Of a DNA stretch of 29,082 nt, positions 1 to 7,726 are shown piece by piece. Where the stretch lies: assembly GCA_003483345.1 (NCBI GenBank), contig DMWH01000147.1:1-29082 (forward strand), written 5' to 3'. Source of the DNA: Clostridiales bacterium (GTDB taxonomy: Bacteria > Bacillota > Clostridia > Tissierellales > Sedimentibacteraceae). The notes beneath the pieces were generated by a model. That model did no database searches. It saw only the letters and a list, made by a program, of their open reading frames with translations, and had not been told where the DNA came from. Numbering within the stretch: position 1 is the first letter of the stretch; every line of letters begins with the position of its first letter. Position numbers and translations under genes: made by a program.

Positions 1-2660
1 CGATTGGTACTTTTGCCGGTGTCTCCTTCATCTTTGTAAAATCCGACTGCATAATGGGATCTCATATTTATGCCCTTATTTTTTTTATTTAAGGCACGGT
101 CTTTAAATTTATTGAAAGTATCAACATTATAGCTTGATGTGTGCATCTTCATAGAAACCATCATTTCCGAATGAACAAGTTGTGATTTATAAGGAGAATC
201 ACTGTAGCCGTTTGATTCAGCAATCATATGAACAAATTCATCAAGCACCGACTGAAGGTTCCCATCTTTGCAATAATCAAGCACATTTTTCCAATAAGCA
301 TCGGTGTTCTTTTTGCTATAGCATAGGTCTACAGCTGCAATAGACTCTTGTCTGTTAAACATATTTATTATTAATTTTGAAATTTGTGTGGCATAAAGAC
401 TGTCTTGTCCGTTAGACCTGTAAGCACAAACAGCCGGAGAGGCAATTGCCATATTAACCAGTACATCTGTTAAATCCCTGGGCATCTTTCCTAAATGTAT
501 GTTTTTTAGCCTGTCATTGTATTCTCTTAACTTCATAAGGTGCGCTAAAAATCCTTTCTGTCCCCTATCCTTTTCTTCTTCGTCAGCATCGCCTGAAACC
601 AGGTCTGCACCATAATGAAACCATGTTGTAATATAACCTTGGCTGTCAAACAAGAAGGGAGCAAGGTAGTACCACCTTTCATCTTCCCTGTTTCCAAAAC
701 CTTGGTATCTTTCGAATTTTCTCAATAAATCATTAATTTTTCCGGCTAAATCCTTCTCAATATCATTTAAAGATTTGCCTTGATTCATACATTCTATGGG
801 ATTATATAAATTGGCAAGTGTTTTTGAAGGATACAATAAGCAAAACATGCTCATTGATTGGGGTATATTATTATCAAGATTAAATCTCAGCCTGGCTGTA
901 GGATACCTCTTATTATTAGGGGCAAAATAAGAGGTGTTTATTTTTAATTTCTTTTGCTCGACTATCTTCCCCACTGTTTTTCTTTCCGCCTCGTAAGATA
1001 TGAGGGTTGCAATCATTCTGGGCACCATTTCCCATGCGGAAAATACCAATATCTTTGAAAAGTTTTCGGCATTTTTAAAGGGACCGAGGGGTTTATAATA
1101 GGGAAGCGAAGGGGGTATCCAAAGAAGCATCTCGGCTTTATTTTCAAAAGCAGCCTCTTTAAGCCTTTCAAGACGGCCGTTGGCGGAACTGATTTCTCTA
1201 TAATTTCTGATTGCTCCTTCATTAATCCATAAATTATTACTTCGAGCAATTTTCAGTTTATCACGCTTATTTTTAAAGTACCTCTCTATTTGTCTCTTCA
1301 TTTTGTAATCCTTCATAAAGGACAATATATATGGAGATGATTTTACATAATCTACCGGTACATAGTTATTTGCTCCGATATTATTAAGAAGCTTGTCCGC
1401 TTCCACATATGACATAATATCTTTTTCGGTAACCGAAATAGGCAGCTTAGAGCTTTCATCGTTTATGAAGTCGCCCTTATCTATGGCAGCAATCCTTTCA
1501 GTCCTGCAGACCCCGTTGTACATGGCATTTTCAGCTTTTTTCTTCGCCTCAATTACAGAAATATAGTCAAGGTCAATTTCCCTTAATTGGACAGATAAGT
1601 TGCTCCATATTTCCTTAAATTCTTTTTGGCCTTTTTCGTCATCTATTAAAAAGTTCATTACCTGCATGAATTCTGAATAATGCTCATCAATTTGGTTTTC
1701 ATTTATTTCTTCCAAAGTTGAATATAATTTATAAGGGGTTGCAGATAAAAGCAAAACCCTTGTACCGTTTCCTTTTAAGAATTTCTTGACTAATATGCCT
1801 GTTTCACTTAAATCATCTGCAGATATTAAAAACTTAAAACGCTGAAACTCATCCATAATAACCAAATCAGGATTTAAAAACTCAACACTGATTTGTGCAA
1901 ACATCATTCTTAACTTATATATGAAGTTACGGGTGCCTGTTATCTTGTTTCCCCCATTTTTTCTGACCCTATTGCATAATGTCACCATTTCATCAAAAAT
2001 ATCTTTATCTTTAATGTATGATTCAACTAATTCAGTTACTTCCCTTATATAAGTTCCTGATGTTTTTTCGCAGCATAAGGCAACTCTGTTTTCATATACA
2101 GGTTTTGCCCATTTCCAACCAACAAAAGCACTGTCAATCAAGATAACTTCAAGCTCATTTAAATACTTCCTGAATATATCAATTCGTCTTAAGACAGCAA
2201 AAATTAATGCCCGCTCTTCCATACTGCCGGTGCCTCCGGTCATTGCAAATGAAGTAATGGGAGTAAGAGGTATAATCTGTACATATCTTGCCTTTATCTC
2301 ATCATCGCATTCCTGCTCGAATATTTTTAAATGCTGCATTGATAAACGGGTGTCTGAAACCCCATCTACAGTTATGTCTTCGCTAATCTTTAATTTGTTT
2401 ATATTTTGATTGGCAATGCTAAGGTTTGAGCAAATGTACGCCACCTTAAACAAGTCATCGCCGCCTTGGTGGTTAAGACTTGCGGTTTTTGCAATTATTC
2501 CTTTTGCAACCAAGGTTTTCCCAAGACCTACTTCATCTGCCACCAGCACCTTGTTTTGACCGCCCTTGTATAGTTCTATTACTCTGTCAACCGTTGCTCT
2601 TTGAAAGTCCTTCAACCCTTCCATTATTCTTTCTTCGGCTTTTGCTAAATCAATTTTCAT
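1..2660 (-). CDS. SF2 (SNF2/DEAD-like) helicase, C-terminus cut by window edge
   Basis: A large superfamily 2 helicase with about 886 codons visible; the frame stays open to position 1, so the 3' end is missing. Visible motifs are a Walker A (VADEVGLGKT) near residues 41-50, motif II as DEFQRF near 263, motif III (LLLSATPYKL) near 298, and the start of the second RecA domain (KILVFSAWE) near 530. The conserved block with motifs V and VI would lie beyond the window. The ATG overlaps the stop of the upstream PLD gene (ATGA), so the two are translationally coupled. It is the third gene of a DUF6361-PLD-helicase operon, which I infer to be anti-phage. The helicase would translocate on or remodel nucleic acid while the PLD protein supplies nuclease activity. 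The helicase assignment is secure from motifs; the defence role is inferred from partners. Confidence 0.9.
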   Translation of the reverse strand, partial: MKIDLAKAEERIMEGLKDFQRATVDRVIELYKGGQNKVLVADEVGLGKTLVAKGIIAKTASLNHQGGDDLFKVAYICSNLSIANQNINKLKISEDITVDGVSDTRLSMQHLKIFEQECDDEIKARYVQIIPLTPITSFAMTGGTGSMEERALIFAVLRRIDIFRKYLNELEVILIDSAFVGWKWAKPVYENRVALCCEKTSGTYIREVTELVESYIKDKDIFDEMVTLCNRVRKNGGNKITGTRNFIYKLRMMFAQISVEFLNPDLVIMDEFQRFKFLISADDLSETGILVKKFLKGNGTRVLLLSATPYKLYSTLEEINENQIDEHYSEFMQVMNFLIDDEKGQKEFKEIWSNLSVQLREIDLDYISVIEAKKKAENAMYNGVCRTERIAAIDKGDFINDESSKLPISVTEKDIMSYVEADKLLNNIGANNYVPVDYVKSSPYILSFMKDYKMKRQIERYFKNKRDKLKIARSNNLWINEGAIRNYREISSANGRLERLKEAAFENKAEMLLWIPPSLPYYKPLGPFKNAENFSKILVFSAWEMVPRMIATLISYEAERKTVGKIVEQKKLKINTSYFAPNNKRYPTARLRFNLDNNIPQSMSMFCLLYPSKTLANLYNPIECMNQGKSLNDIEKDLAGKINDLLRKFERYQGFGNREDERWYYLAPFLFDSQGYITTWFHYGADLVSGDADEEEKDRGQKGFLAHLMKLREYNDRLKNIHLGKMPRDLTDVLVNMAIASPAVCAYRSNGQDSLYATQISKLIINMFNRQESIAAVDLCYSKKNTDAYWKNVLDYCKDGNLQSVLDEFVHMIAESNGYSDSPYKSQLVHSEMMVSMKMHTSSYNVDTFNKFKDRALNKKNKGINMRSHYAVGFYKDEGDTGKSTN

Positions 2661-4432
2661 TTTTTTGCCACCACCCTTTCAAAGGCTTGGTATAATTCCT
2701 TAAATCCATCCGGAATTATATTATCTTCTGTTATGAGGTCCAATATTTTTTTAATATCGCTAAACTTTTGAGGTGAGCGGGCTGCCGCCCTAAGCATTTT
2801 CTCGTACAAGGCCGGGATAATCTCTCCGTTGCCAAATAAGAAACCATATTTCATATTGTTTTTGTTTTCCAAAAGAGATAATAAATAATCATCACCTAAA
2901 ACAAAAGAAATATATTGAATAAATCCGTTCTTATCTTTAATAATATCGTTAACTATGGAACTCTCTCTGTTTTCGGGCATGTTTTCTGTTTTTATTTTTA
3001 TAAGCCTCTGAACACTTTCTTCACCACTTATAGCTTTAATAATATAAAACTCGGAAAGTTGAAGCATCTTTAAATTTTCAAAGACAAGATGGTTTGATAA
3101 GGCCTCTTCTTTATCTGAGAGTAAGGGCTTAATAAATACATTGTCATTTTCTATCGGTCCTTCAAATTGAATATCAATAGAATAAACATCTCCTCCCCCG
3201 CTTATACAAGCATGAGACTTCAGCCTGCAGATATTTTTAATAATTTTTTCCAAATTATCTGCAGCAGTAAGCTCCGGTTCTTCATCATCTCTTATTTCTG
3301 CTTTTTCAAAGGGATTGTCCTTATCGCTGTCGCCGAATAAATCCTTCCTTAGCAAATCAACATTCAGGTATCTCCTTTTCCCATATAATTTAAACAAAAA
3401 TTCAACATTTCCGTAACAAGCATTATTGGACGCATTCAAGGAGCCGATAAAGAGCTCGCTGTTTGAATATTTTGTTTTCAAATACAGCTTAGCATGAATA
3501 TCCTGCTTTTGCTTTAATAAATCTTCTTCCTGCTCTCCTTCGCTTAAGGCCTCTTCCCCATCAACAATAATATCCTTCATGACATAAGTTTCAAAATTTG
3601 TAACCGATGAAGGTTTTAATTTCGCTATTTCGGATTTTCTCGTAATAAGTGTATTATTGTGATATGGATTTGATAATGCTATATCATTGAGCTTTTTAAT
3701 AATGCCATTACTTAAAAACGGAGAAATAATAAATAGCTCATTATAATTATTAAAAAGACCCGTTTCTTCAATGCTGTAATTTTCAATACCGACAGGATGG
3801 AAACTAAAATCCGTAAACTCTTTTTCCTTAAGCTCGAAATTTACATTCAATATTTCCTCTGCTAAAGTTAATAACTCTTTTCTCTTATTTCTATCGATGG
3901 AATCCCTTTTTGCAAGTTTAGTCAATGATTGCAGAAAATCATGCAACGGTTTTGTTTTGCCGTTTTCCTTATCATATTTGCCCTCAATTTCCACAGCCAC
4001 ATCCCAGCTTCTGTCAAAGGTTAAATTTCTGCTGAGCACCAGGCATCTATACAAGGCTTCCCCCTCTTCATTTTCATATTTGACGATCCAAAATTTTGGA
4101 TGAAATGATTTCTTGTTTTTCATTACAACTTCAACAACCATTTTCTCTAAAAGTATGTGCAGAGCATTAGAATTAGACGGTACTTTTATTTGTCCCCCTT
4201 CACAAAATACTAATATCTTTTCAGCTGTTCTTTGCAAGGCTTCAAGCAAATATATGGGGTTGTCCTTCAATTCATTATCAATACTCTCAGAAAGACCCAA
4301 TGCAAGGCATACTCCTATCAAAGCATCAAGGTCAAGAGAATAAGTTGTCCCAACTGCAAAGGTAGTTTCATAACCAAAGGGAGGCGTGAGCATTTCGCTG
4401 TAATCAAGTCTGTCGCTTGCCGGCTTAAGCAT
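2657..4432 (-). CDS. Phospholipase D-like (two HxK motifs) putative nuclease
   Basis: A protein of about 591 residues with two PLD-type half-sites. The first is HPKFW near 111-115 followed by SRNLTFDRSWD near 134; the second is HAKLY near 313-317 followed by GSLNASNNA near 330. Paired HxK...(G)SxN motifs form the active site of PLD-superfamily phosphodiesterases, several of which are DNases in restriction or defence systems. I chose the ATG at 4432, which overlaps the DUF6361 stop by 8 bases and has AGGTGA five bases upstream. The GTG three codons earlier is itself part of that ribosome site. Its own stop overlaps the helicase start. About 240 C-terminal residues show nothing I recognise. It is the likely effector nuclease of the three-gene operon, but the substrate is unknown. 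Confidence 0.85.
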   Translation of the reverse strand: MLKPASDRLDYSEMLTPPFGYETTFAVGTTYSLDLDALIGVCLALGLSESIDNELKDNPIYLLEALQRTAEKILVFCEGGQIKVPSNSNALHILLEKMVVEVVMKNKKSFHPKFWIVKYENEEGEALYRCLVLSRNLTFDRSWDVAVEIEGKYDKENGKTKPLHDFLQSLTKLAKRDSIDRNKRKELLTLAEEILNVNFELKEKEFTDFSFHPVGIENYSIEETGLFNNYNELFIISPFLSNGIIKKLNDIALSNPYHNNTLITRKSEIAKLKPSSVTNFETYVMKDIIVDGEEALSEGEQEEDLLKQKQDIHAKLYLKTKYSNSELFIGSLNASNNACYGNVEFLFKLYGKRRYLNVDLLRKDLFGDSDKDNPFEKAEIRDDEEPELTAADNLEKIIKNICRLKSHACISGGGDVYSIDIQFEGPIENDNVFIKPLLSDKEEALSNHLVFENLKMLQLSEFYIIKAISGEESVQRLIKIKTENMPENRESSIVNDIIKDKNGFIQYISFVLGDDYLLSLLENKNNMKYGFLFGNGEIIPALYEKMLRAAARSPQKFSDIKKILDLITEDNIIPDGFKELYQAFERVVAKK

Positions 4433-5621
4433 CTTTATCACCTAACCCTTCATAAATGTCTCTTATTATATTTTGAGCATTTCTCAACCTGTACTCAAGC
4501 TTTCCTATACCTGTCCAACCCTTATATTCAAATTCATTATTGCGTAACTTCGAACGTTTTTCCCCCTTAATGCTTACTTCTCGCCTAATAACCGCTTCAT
4601 CAAGCCTGTCAATATCATCCTCAAGCATGGCTTCCTTGCAATCTTTAAGGAATCTTTTGAGCTTAATATTATTTATACTGAGCCTGCTAAATATATCATC
4701 AAGGTCTATATCCGCATATTTCTTCATTTGAGAATGCCACCATTCCCATTCAGCACTTAAAGCATCATCTTCTCCTTTGGATAACATAACATTATATCTT
4801 AAATGTGCCCCGTATATGAAATCAGCAAACTTTTTCGCCGGAATATAGTCTTTTTTTATACTATCCGGCAATATGTTTATCATTCCTTCTATCTCATCAA
4901 AACTATTAAACAATAAAAAATCAGTATAATTATTTTTCAAAACATATCCCAATAATGAATCAGAACATGTTAATAATATCTGATTTTTCAAAAACTCAGC
5001 TTCTATATAAGTAAGCCTGATAGATAAATCTTCTTTCCACTTATCCGAATAATCAGGCAGCTTCCAAAAACCGTTGAATTCACCTGATACAGCATCTGTA
5101 TCATCTCCATCAGTTTCATCATCCTTAGACTTTAGGCTGACTTGGTCTTTAAGCTTTTGCTGCTTGTCCTTAAATAAACAAGAAAGCTTTGCATAGTTAT
5201 TTAAAGACATCTTGCCGCCTGTAAAGATGCCATATGTCCTGATACCGTTCCAGTAAATATCTGACGGCTTTCGCTTTAATTTTTTACCTGATCGCTCACC
5301 GATAACACCATACTCTCCGCTCTTCTTAAGTACATCAATTAAATTTAATTCCTCTTCATAGAGACTCTTTATCAACCTGTCAGCATTCATGCCTCTTTTT
5401 CGTTCCAAATCATTTAATATGTATGGCACCAGCAAAAAATATTTAGCCCTGGTCTGTATGGTAGAAGTACCCGGAAAAAATATATTCGCAAACCCGTCAC
5501 GAATTACTCCAATACCTAATTCATCAACTGCTTCAGGTTCTGAAAGCAGATTTATAACCCTGATTACTTTGTTTCTTTGTTCTTTGGAAAAATCAATCCA
5601 ACCAAGTTGTAGTACGTTCAT
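4425..5621 (-). CDS. DUF6361 family protein
   Basis: A 398-residue protein whose start (LGWIDFSKEQRNKV, then FANIFFPGTSTIQTRAKYFL) matches what I know as DUF6361, a family of unknown biochemical function that I recall occurring with PLD-like and helicase genes. There is no signal peptide, membrane segment or nucleotide-binding motif. It looks mostly helical, with an acidic linker near residues 165-175 (KDDETDGDDTD) and a basic stretch near 345-355. The ATG is preceded by AGGAGA about seven bases upstream. It is the first gene of the tightly overlapping operon with PLD and helicase genes, so a recognition or scaffold subunit of that complex is a reasonable inference. No enzymatic role can be read from the sequence. 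Confidence 0.8.
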   Translation of the reverse strand: MNVLQLGWIDFSKEQRNKVIRVINLLSEPEAVDELGIGVIRDGFANIFFPGTSTIQTRAKYFLLVPYILNDLERKRGMNADRLIKSLYEEELNLIDVLKKSGEYGVIGERSGKKLKRKPSDIYWNGIRTYGIFTGGKMSLNNYAKLSCLFKDKQQKLKDQVSLKSKDDETDGDDTDAVSGEFNGFWKLPDYSDKWKEDLSIRLTYIEAEFLKNQILLTCSDSLLGYVLKNNYTDFLLFNSFDEIEGMINILPDSIKKDYIPAKKFADFIYGAHLRYNVMLSKGEDDALSAEWEWWHSQMKKYADIDLDDIFSRLSINNIKLKRFLKDCKEAMLEDDIDRLDEAVIRREVSIKGEKRSKLRNNEFEYKGWTGIGKLEYRLRNAQNIIRDIYEGLGDKDA

Positions 5622-5681
5622 AATGTCTCCTATTTATATAACTATTATTTTGTCCTATTCATTAATTCTGTTTAATTTATA

Positions 5682-6041
5682 TCAGCTTGAAGGTTTTTTC
5701 TCCCACTCATTTTCCTTGAATCCAACTAAAACAACATCCTCTCCTACAAGTATAGGTCTTTTAACAAGCATGCCATCTGTTGATAATAGCTTTATTTGTT
5801 CTTCATCAGACATATGTGCTAATTTTTCTTTCAGATTTAAATCTTTATATATTTTCCCGCTTGTATTGAAGAAACTCTTTAATAGATAACCGCTTCTTTC
5901 GAACCATTCTTTCAGTTCATCTTCATTAGGATTCTCTTCCTTTATAGGTCTTTCTACAAAATCAATATTATTTTCCGTTAACCAATCCTTGACCTTTTTG
6001 CAGGTGCTTCATCTTGAATAACAAATAAATGTATATTTCAT
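5682..6041 (-). CDS. ArsC/Spx-family thioredoxin-fold protein, probable selenoprotein (in-frame UGA = Sec)
   Basis: A 119-codon gene interrupted only by TGA at codon 11 (6009-6011). Reading that TGA as selenocysteine gives FICYSR-U-STCKK, which aligns the UGA with the first, catalytic cysteine of the CxxC site in the ArsC/Spx/YffB family. The rest is collinear with the family: a KRP segment preceding a strand near residue 98, a mid-region FFNTSGKIYKDLNL, and the usual length of about 115-120. A strong AGGAGG sits six bases before the ATG, and no in-frame ATG, GTG or TTG follows soon after the TGA, so a restart is unlikely. Cys-to-Sec exchange at a redox site is the classic selenoprotein signature. 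The alternative is a TGC/TGT-to-TGA nonsense mutation, but nothing else in the gene is damaged. Probable role: thiol reductase, arsenate reductase-like. It is not obviously part of the defence genes around it. Confidence 0.75.
6009..6011 (-). other. Candidate selenocysteine codon (UGA)
   Basis: In-frame TGA at codon 11 of the ArsC-like gene, replacing the nucleophilic cysteine of a CxxC motif (UxxC). Bacterial SECIS elements lie just downstream of the UGA. Here I see only short hairpin options: ACCU pairing with AGGU around loop GCAAAA, or CCUG pairing with C(A)AGG around a loop containing GGU. Neither is strong by eye, so the RNA structure is unproven. Confidence 0.6.
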
Positions 6042-6060
6042 TTTGTCCTCCTAAGTTTCA

Positions 6061-6210
6061 TTATTTTAAATTAAATCTTTTATTATTTTCCTTCATAAGC
6101 TGTTTTTCCGTCTTATTATGAGCTAATAAACTAACTAAATAATCTTGAGAATCATCTAAGTTGTCATATTCCTTTAATATTCTACATACAGAATAACTCC
6201 TGTCTCTAAC
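6061..6210 (-). pseudogene. Short open fragment, possible gene remnant
   Basis: Between the YjbQ stop and the ArsC-like gene there is a 49-codon open frame with protein-like composition ([13 protein letters not shown], then [18 protein letters not shown]) ending at TAA in 6061-6063. It has no ATG, GTG or TTG until near its end and an in-frame TAG just upstream at 6211-6213. It could be the tail of a gene lost by rearrangement, or chance. I do not recognise the family. Confidence 0.25.
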
Positions 6211-6595
6211 CTATAACCTTAGTATAAAACCTTCTGTTCCTTGGGCCATCAAATTCACAGAAGTAAATTCCCTGCCAGGTCCCTAACTTCAGCATTCCAT
6301 CTTCAATTATTATCGAACAAGATGACCCCATAACCGTTGACTTGATGTGGGCATGTGAATTCCCTTCCATGTGTCGGTGGCTCCTATCCTTTGGAAGCAC
6401 TTTTTGAAGAGTAGTTAATATATCATAGACAACATCAGGGTCAGCATTTTCATTAATTGTTATGCCAGCTGTTGTATGTGGTACAAAAACAATAACAACT
6501 CCATCTTTGACTTTGCTGTTTCTTACATCTTCTCGAATAATATCTGTAATATTTATCATTTCATCTTGCTTGCTTGTTTTTATTATGTGTTCCAT
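6206..6595 (-). CDS. YjbQ / UPF0047 family protein (secondary thiamine-phosphate synthase-type)
   Basis: A 129-residue protein covering the whole UPF0047/YjbQ family length. Diagnostic stretches are [18 protein letters not shown] (residues 38-55), [14 protein letters not shown] (73-86) with its histidine-rich metal/phosphate pocket, and the C-terminal [18 protein letters not shown]. Some members show weak thiamine-phosphate synthase activity, but the physiological role is unclear and the fold is a small trimeric beta barrel-like enzyme. The ATG has AGGAGTG about seven bases upstream. It follows the HNH gene by 39 bases and could be co-transcribed with it. No thiamine genes are nearby, so a link to thiamine is not supported by context. 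Confidence 0.9.
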   Translation of the reverse strand: MEHIIKTSKQDEMINITDIIREDVRNSKVKDGVVIVFVPHTTAGITINENADPDVVYDILTTLQKVLPKDRSHRHMEGNSHAHIKSTVMGSSCSIIIEDGMLKLGTWQGIYFCEFDGPRNRRFYTKVIG

Positions 6596-6634
6596 AATAA
6601 CACTCCTAATGTCAATATTCCTATATAATAATAT

Positions 6635-7567
6635 TTACCCTAAATAAACATTATTATTGTGCCAATACAAAAACTCTTTTGCCGGGATATCATTTTTATT
6701 TTCCGGTATATTTAATAGTTTTTTGCCATGAAAATCATAATAAATCTTTCCATTGCCATAATCCTCATTCAGCCTTTTACTTACTTCTACTTTATACTCA
6801 TCATTAACCGTAATGTATCCCTTATCAAATAGCTTATGAATATCAGTTCGTAATAGCAGACCATTGTCTGCTGAATTAGGTCCATTGTTTGAAAATGATT
6901 TTATATGTGCTGCATCAAGAACAGGCAAAGTCTTTTCTCCTGTAACTGAGCATTTCCTATTATATGCATCTGTTACTAATACTCTAAAAGCACCTTGTCC
7001 TAATCTTGGCTTTACAATTTGTTCTTTTCCATAACGTTCAAAACTATCTTGTTCATAGGATTTATTGGCTGAAATCAGCGTTTGATTTTTCAACTTTTCA
7101 TTAACCTGCTGAAGTAACCTTTTGCCAACAAAGGTATCAGTAGAATATGTTTTCCCTGTTTGTATACCTCTTTTCCAATCAGCCGGCACGGATATCCAAT
7201 CTTTTTCATTAAAGAAAAATGGTTCAGTTAAAATTATACAACCTATATTATGATTGTTATCAACAATTAATTTTTTGCTCTTATATTTAATTACTCTTTC
7301 ATTTAATTCTTGAAGGGTTTTAGCTCCATTTTTAATACCAAAAGCATCCCATGCCAAATATGTCGGCAGAATTGAGTATTTGACAAAAAATCCTCCTCCA
7401 ACAATATAGTTGTTCGGACTATGTAATTTAAATAGAAATAGTTCATTAGTTTCTAGTGCCCTAAAATTAATATTACCGCTAGGTTTCCAAAAATTAACCT
7501 CATCGCAGTTTTCATTCCTAAGTATTGAATACCAATCATAGTCAGTGATTCCAACATACATCTTCAT
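6635..7567 (-). CDS. HNH endonuclease with PUA/EVE-like N-terminal region
   Basis: A 310-residue protein. The C-terminal third has an HNH nuclease core (CSVTGEKTLPVLDAAHIKS near 206-225, then NGLLLRTDIHKLFDKGY near 235-250) of the HNH_2 type that cuts DNA with one metal ion. The N-terminal part (YVGITDYDWY, LFLFKLHSPNNYIVGGGFF, YLAWDAFG) resembles PUA-superfamily readers such as EVE or ASCH domains, which can bind modified bases. This suggests a modification-dependent restriction enzyme, though that is inference. I chose the ATG at 7567: AAAGGTGA lies five bases upstream, and the GTG three codons earlier is part of that ribosome site. A second ATG lies two codons further in. Confidence 0.85.
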   Translation of the reverse strand: MKMYVGITDYDWYSILRNENCDEVNFWKPSGNINFRALETNELFLFKLHSPNNYIVGGGFFVKYSILPTYLAWDAFGIKNGAKTLQELNERVIKYKSKKLIVDNNHNIGCIILTEPFFFNEKDWISVPADWKRGIQTGKTYSTDTFVGKRLLQQVNEKLKNQTLISANKSYEQDSFERYGKEQIVKPRLGQGAFRVLVTDAYNRKCSVTGEKTLPVLDAAHIKSFSNNGPNSADNGLLLRTDIHKLFDKGYITVNDEYKVEVSKRLNEDYGNGKIYYDFHGKKLLNIPENKNDIPAKEFLYWHNNNVYLG

Positions 7568-7623
7568 TTTATTCACCTTTATAATTATATTTTCTACTGT
7601 CTGTTGTCTTTAAATTTGCATCT

Positions 7624-7635
7624 GTATTATAATAC
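7624..7635 (-). promoter_or_regulatory. Perfect 12-base palindrome containing a -10-like TATAAT, upstream of the HNH gene
   Basis: GTATTATAATAC is its own reverse complement and contains TATAAT in the minus-strand sense, about 57 bases before the HNH start. A good -35 at 17 bases is lacking (GAATAA). It may be a promoter with an overlapping operator, or simply AT-rich palindromy. It lies in the 159-base gap between the SF1 helicase and HNH genes. Confidence 0.35.
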
Positions 7636-7726
7636 TGTATAATATCAATTATTCGCCATGTTTTTCCAACTTTTACTTTTCAATTTGAAATATATCCTAC
7701 TTTATAGTGAATGTAGAATTGTAGTT

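Noticed and set aside
1013..1249. 78-codon minus-strand open frame
   Set aside because: It is in another frame of the left-hand helicase, which is continuous and carries helicase motifs through this stretch.
1..5621. DISARM or BREX assignment for the left operon
   Set aside because: No DUF1998 (DrmB), PglZ or BrxC-like gene is present, so only the general helicase-PLD logic is shared.
5389..5889. 166-codon plus-strand open frame
   Set aside because: It lies antisense to the DUF6361 start and the ArsC-like gene, has no ribosome site or recognisable domain, and both minus-strand genes are clear.
6009..6011. Simple nonsense mutation as explanation of the TGA
   Set aside because: Not excluded, but less likely: the TGA falls exactly on the redox cysteine, and there is no other lesion in 119 codons.
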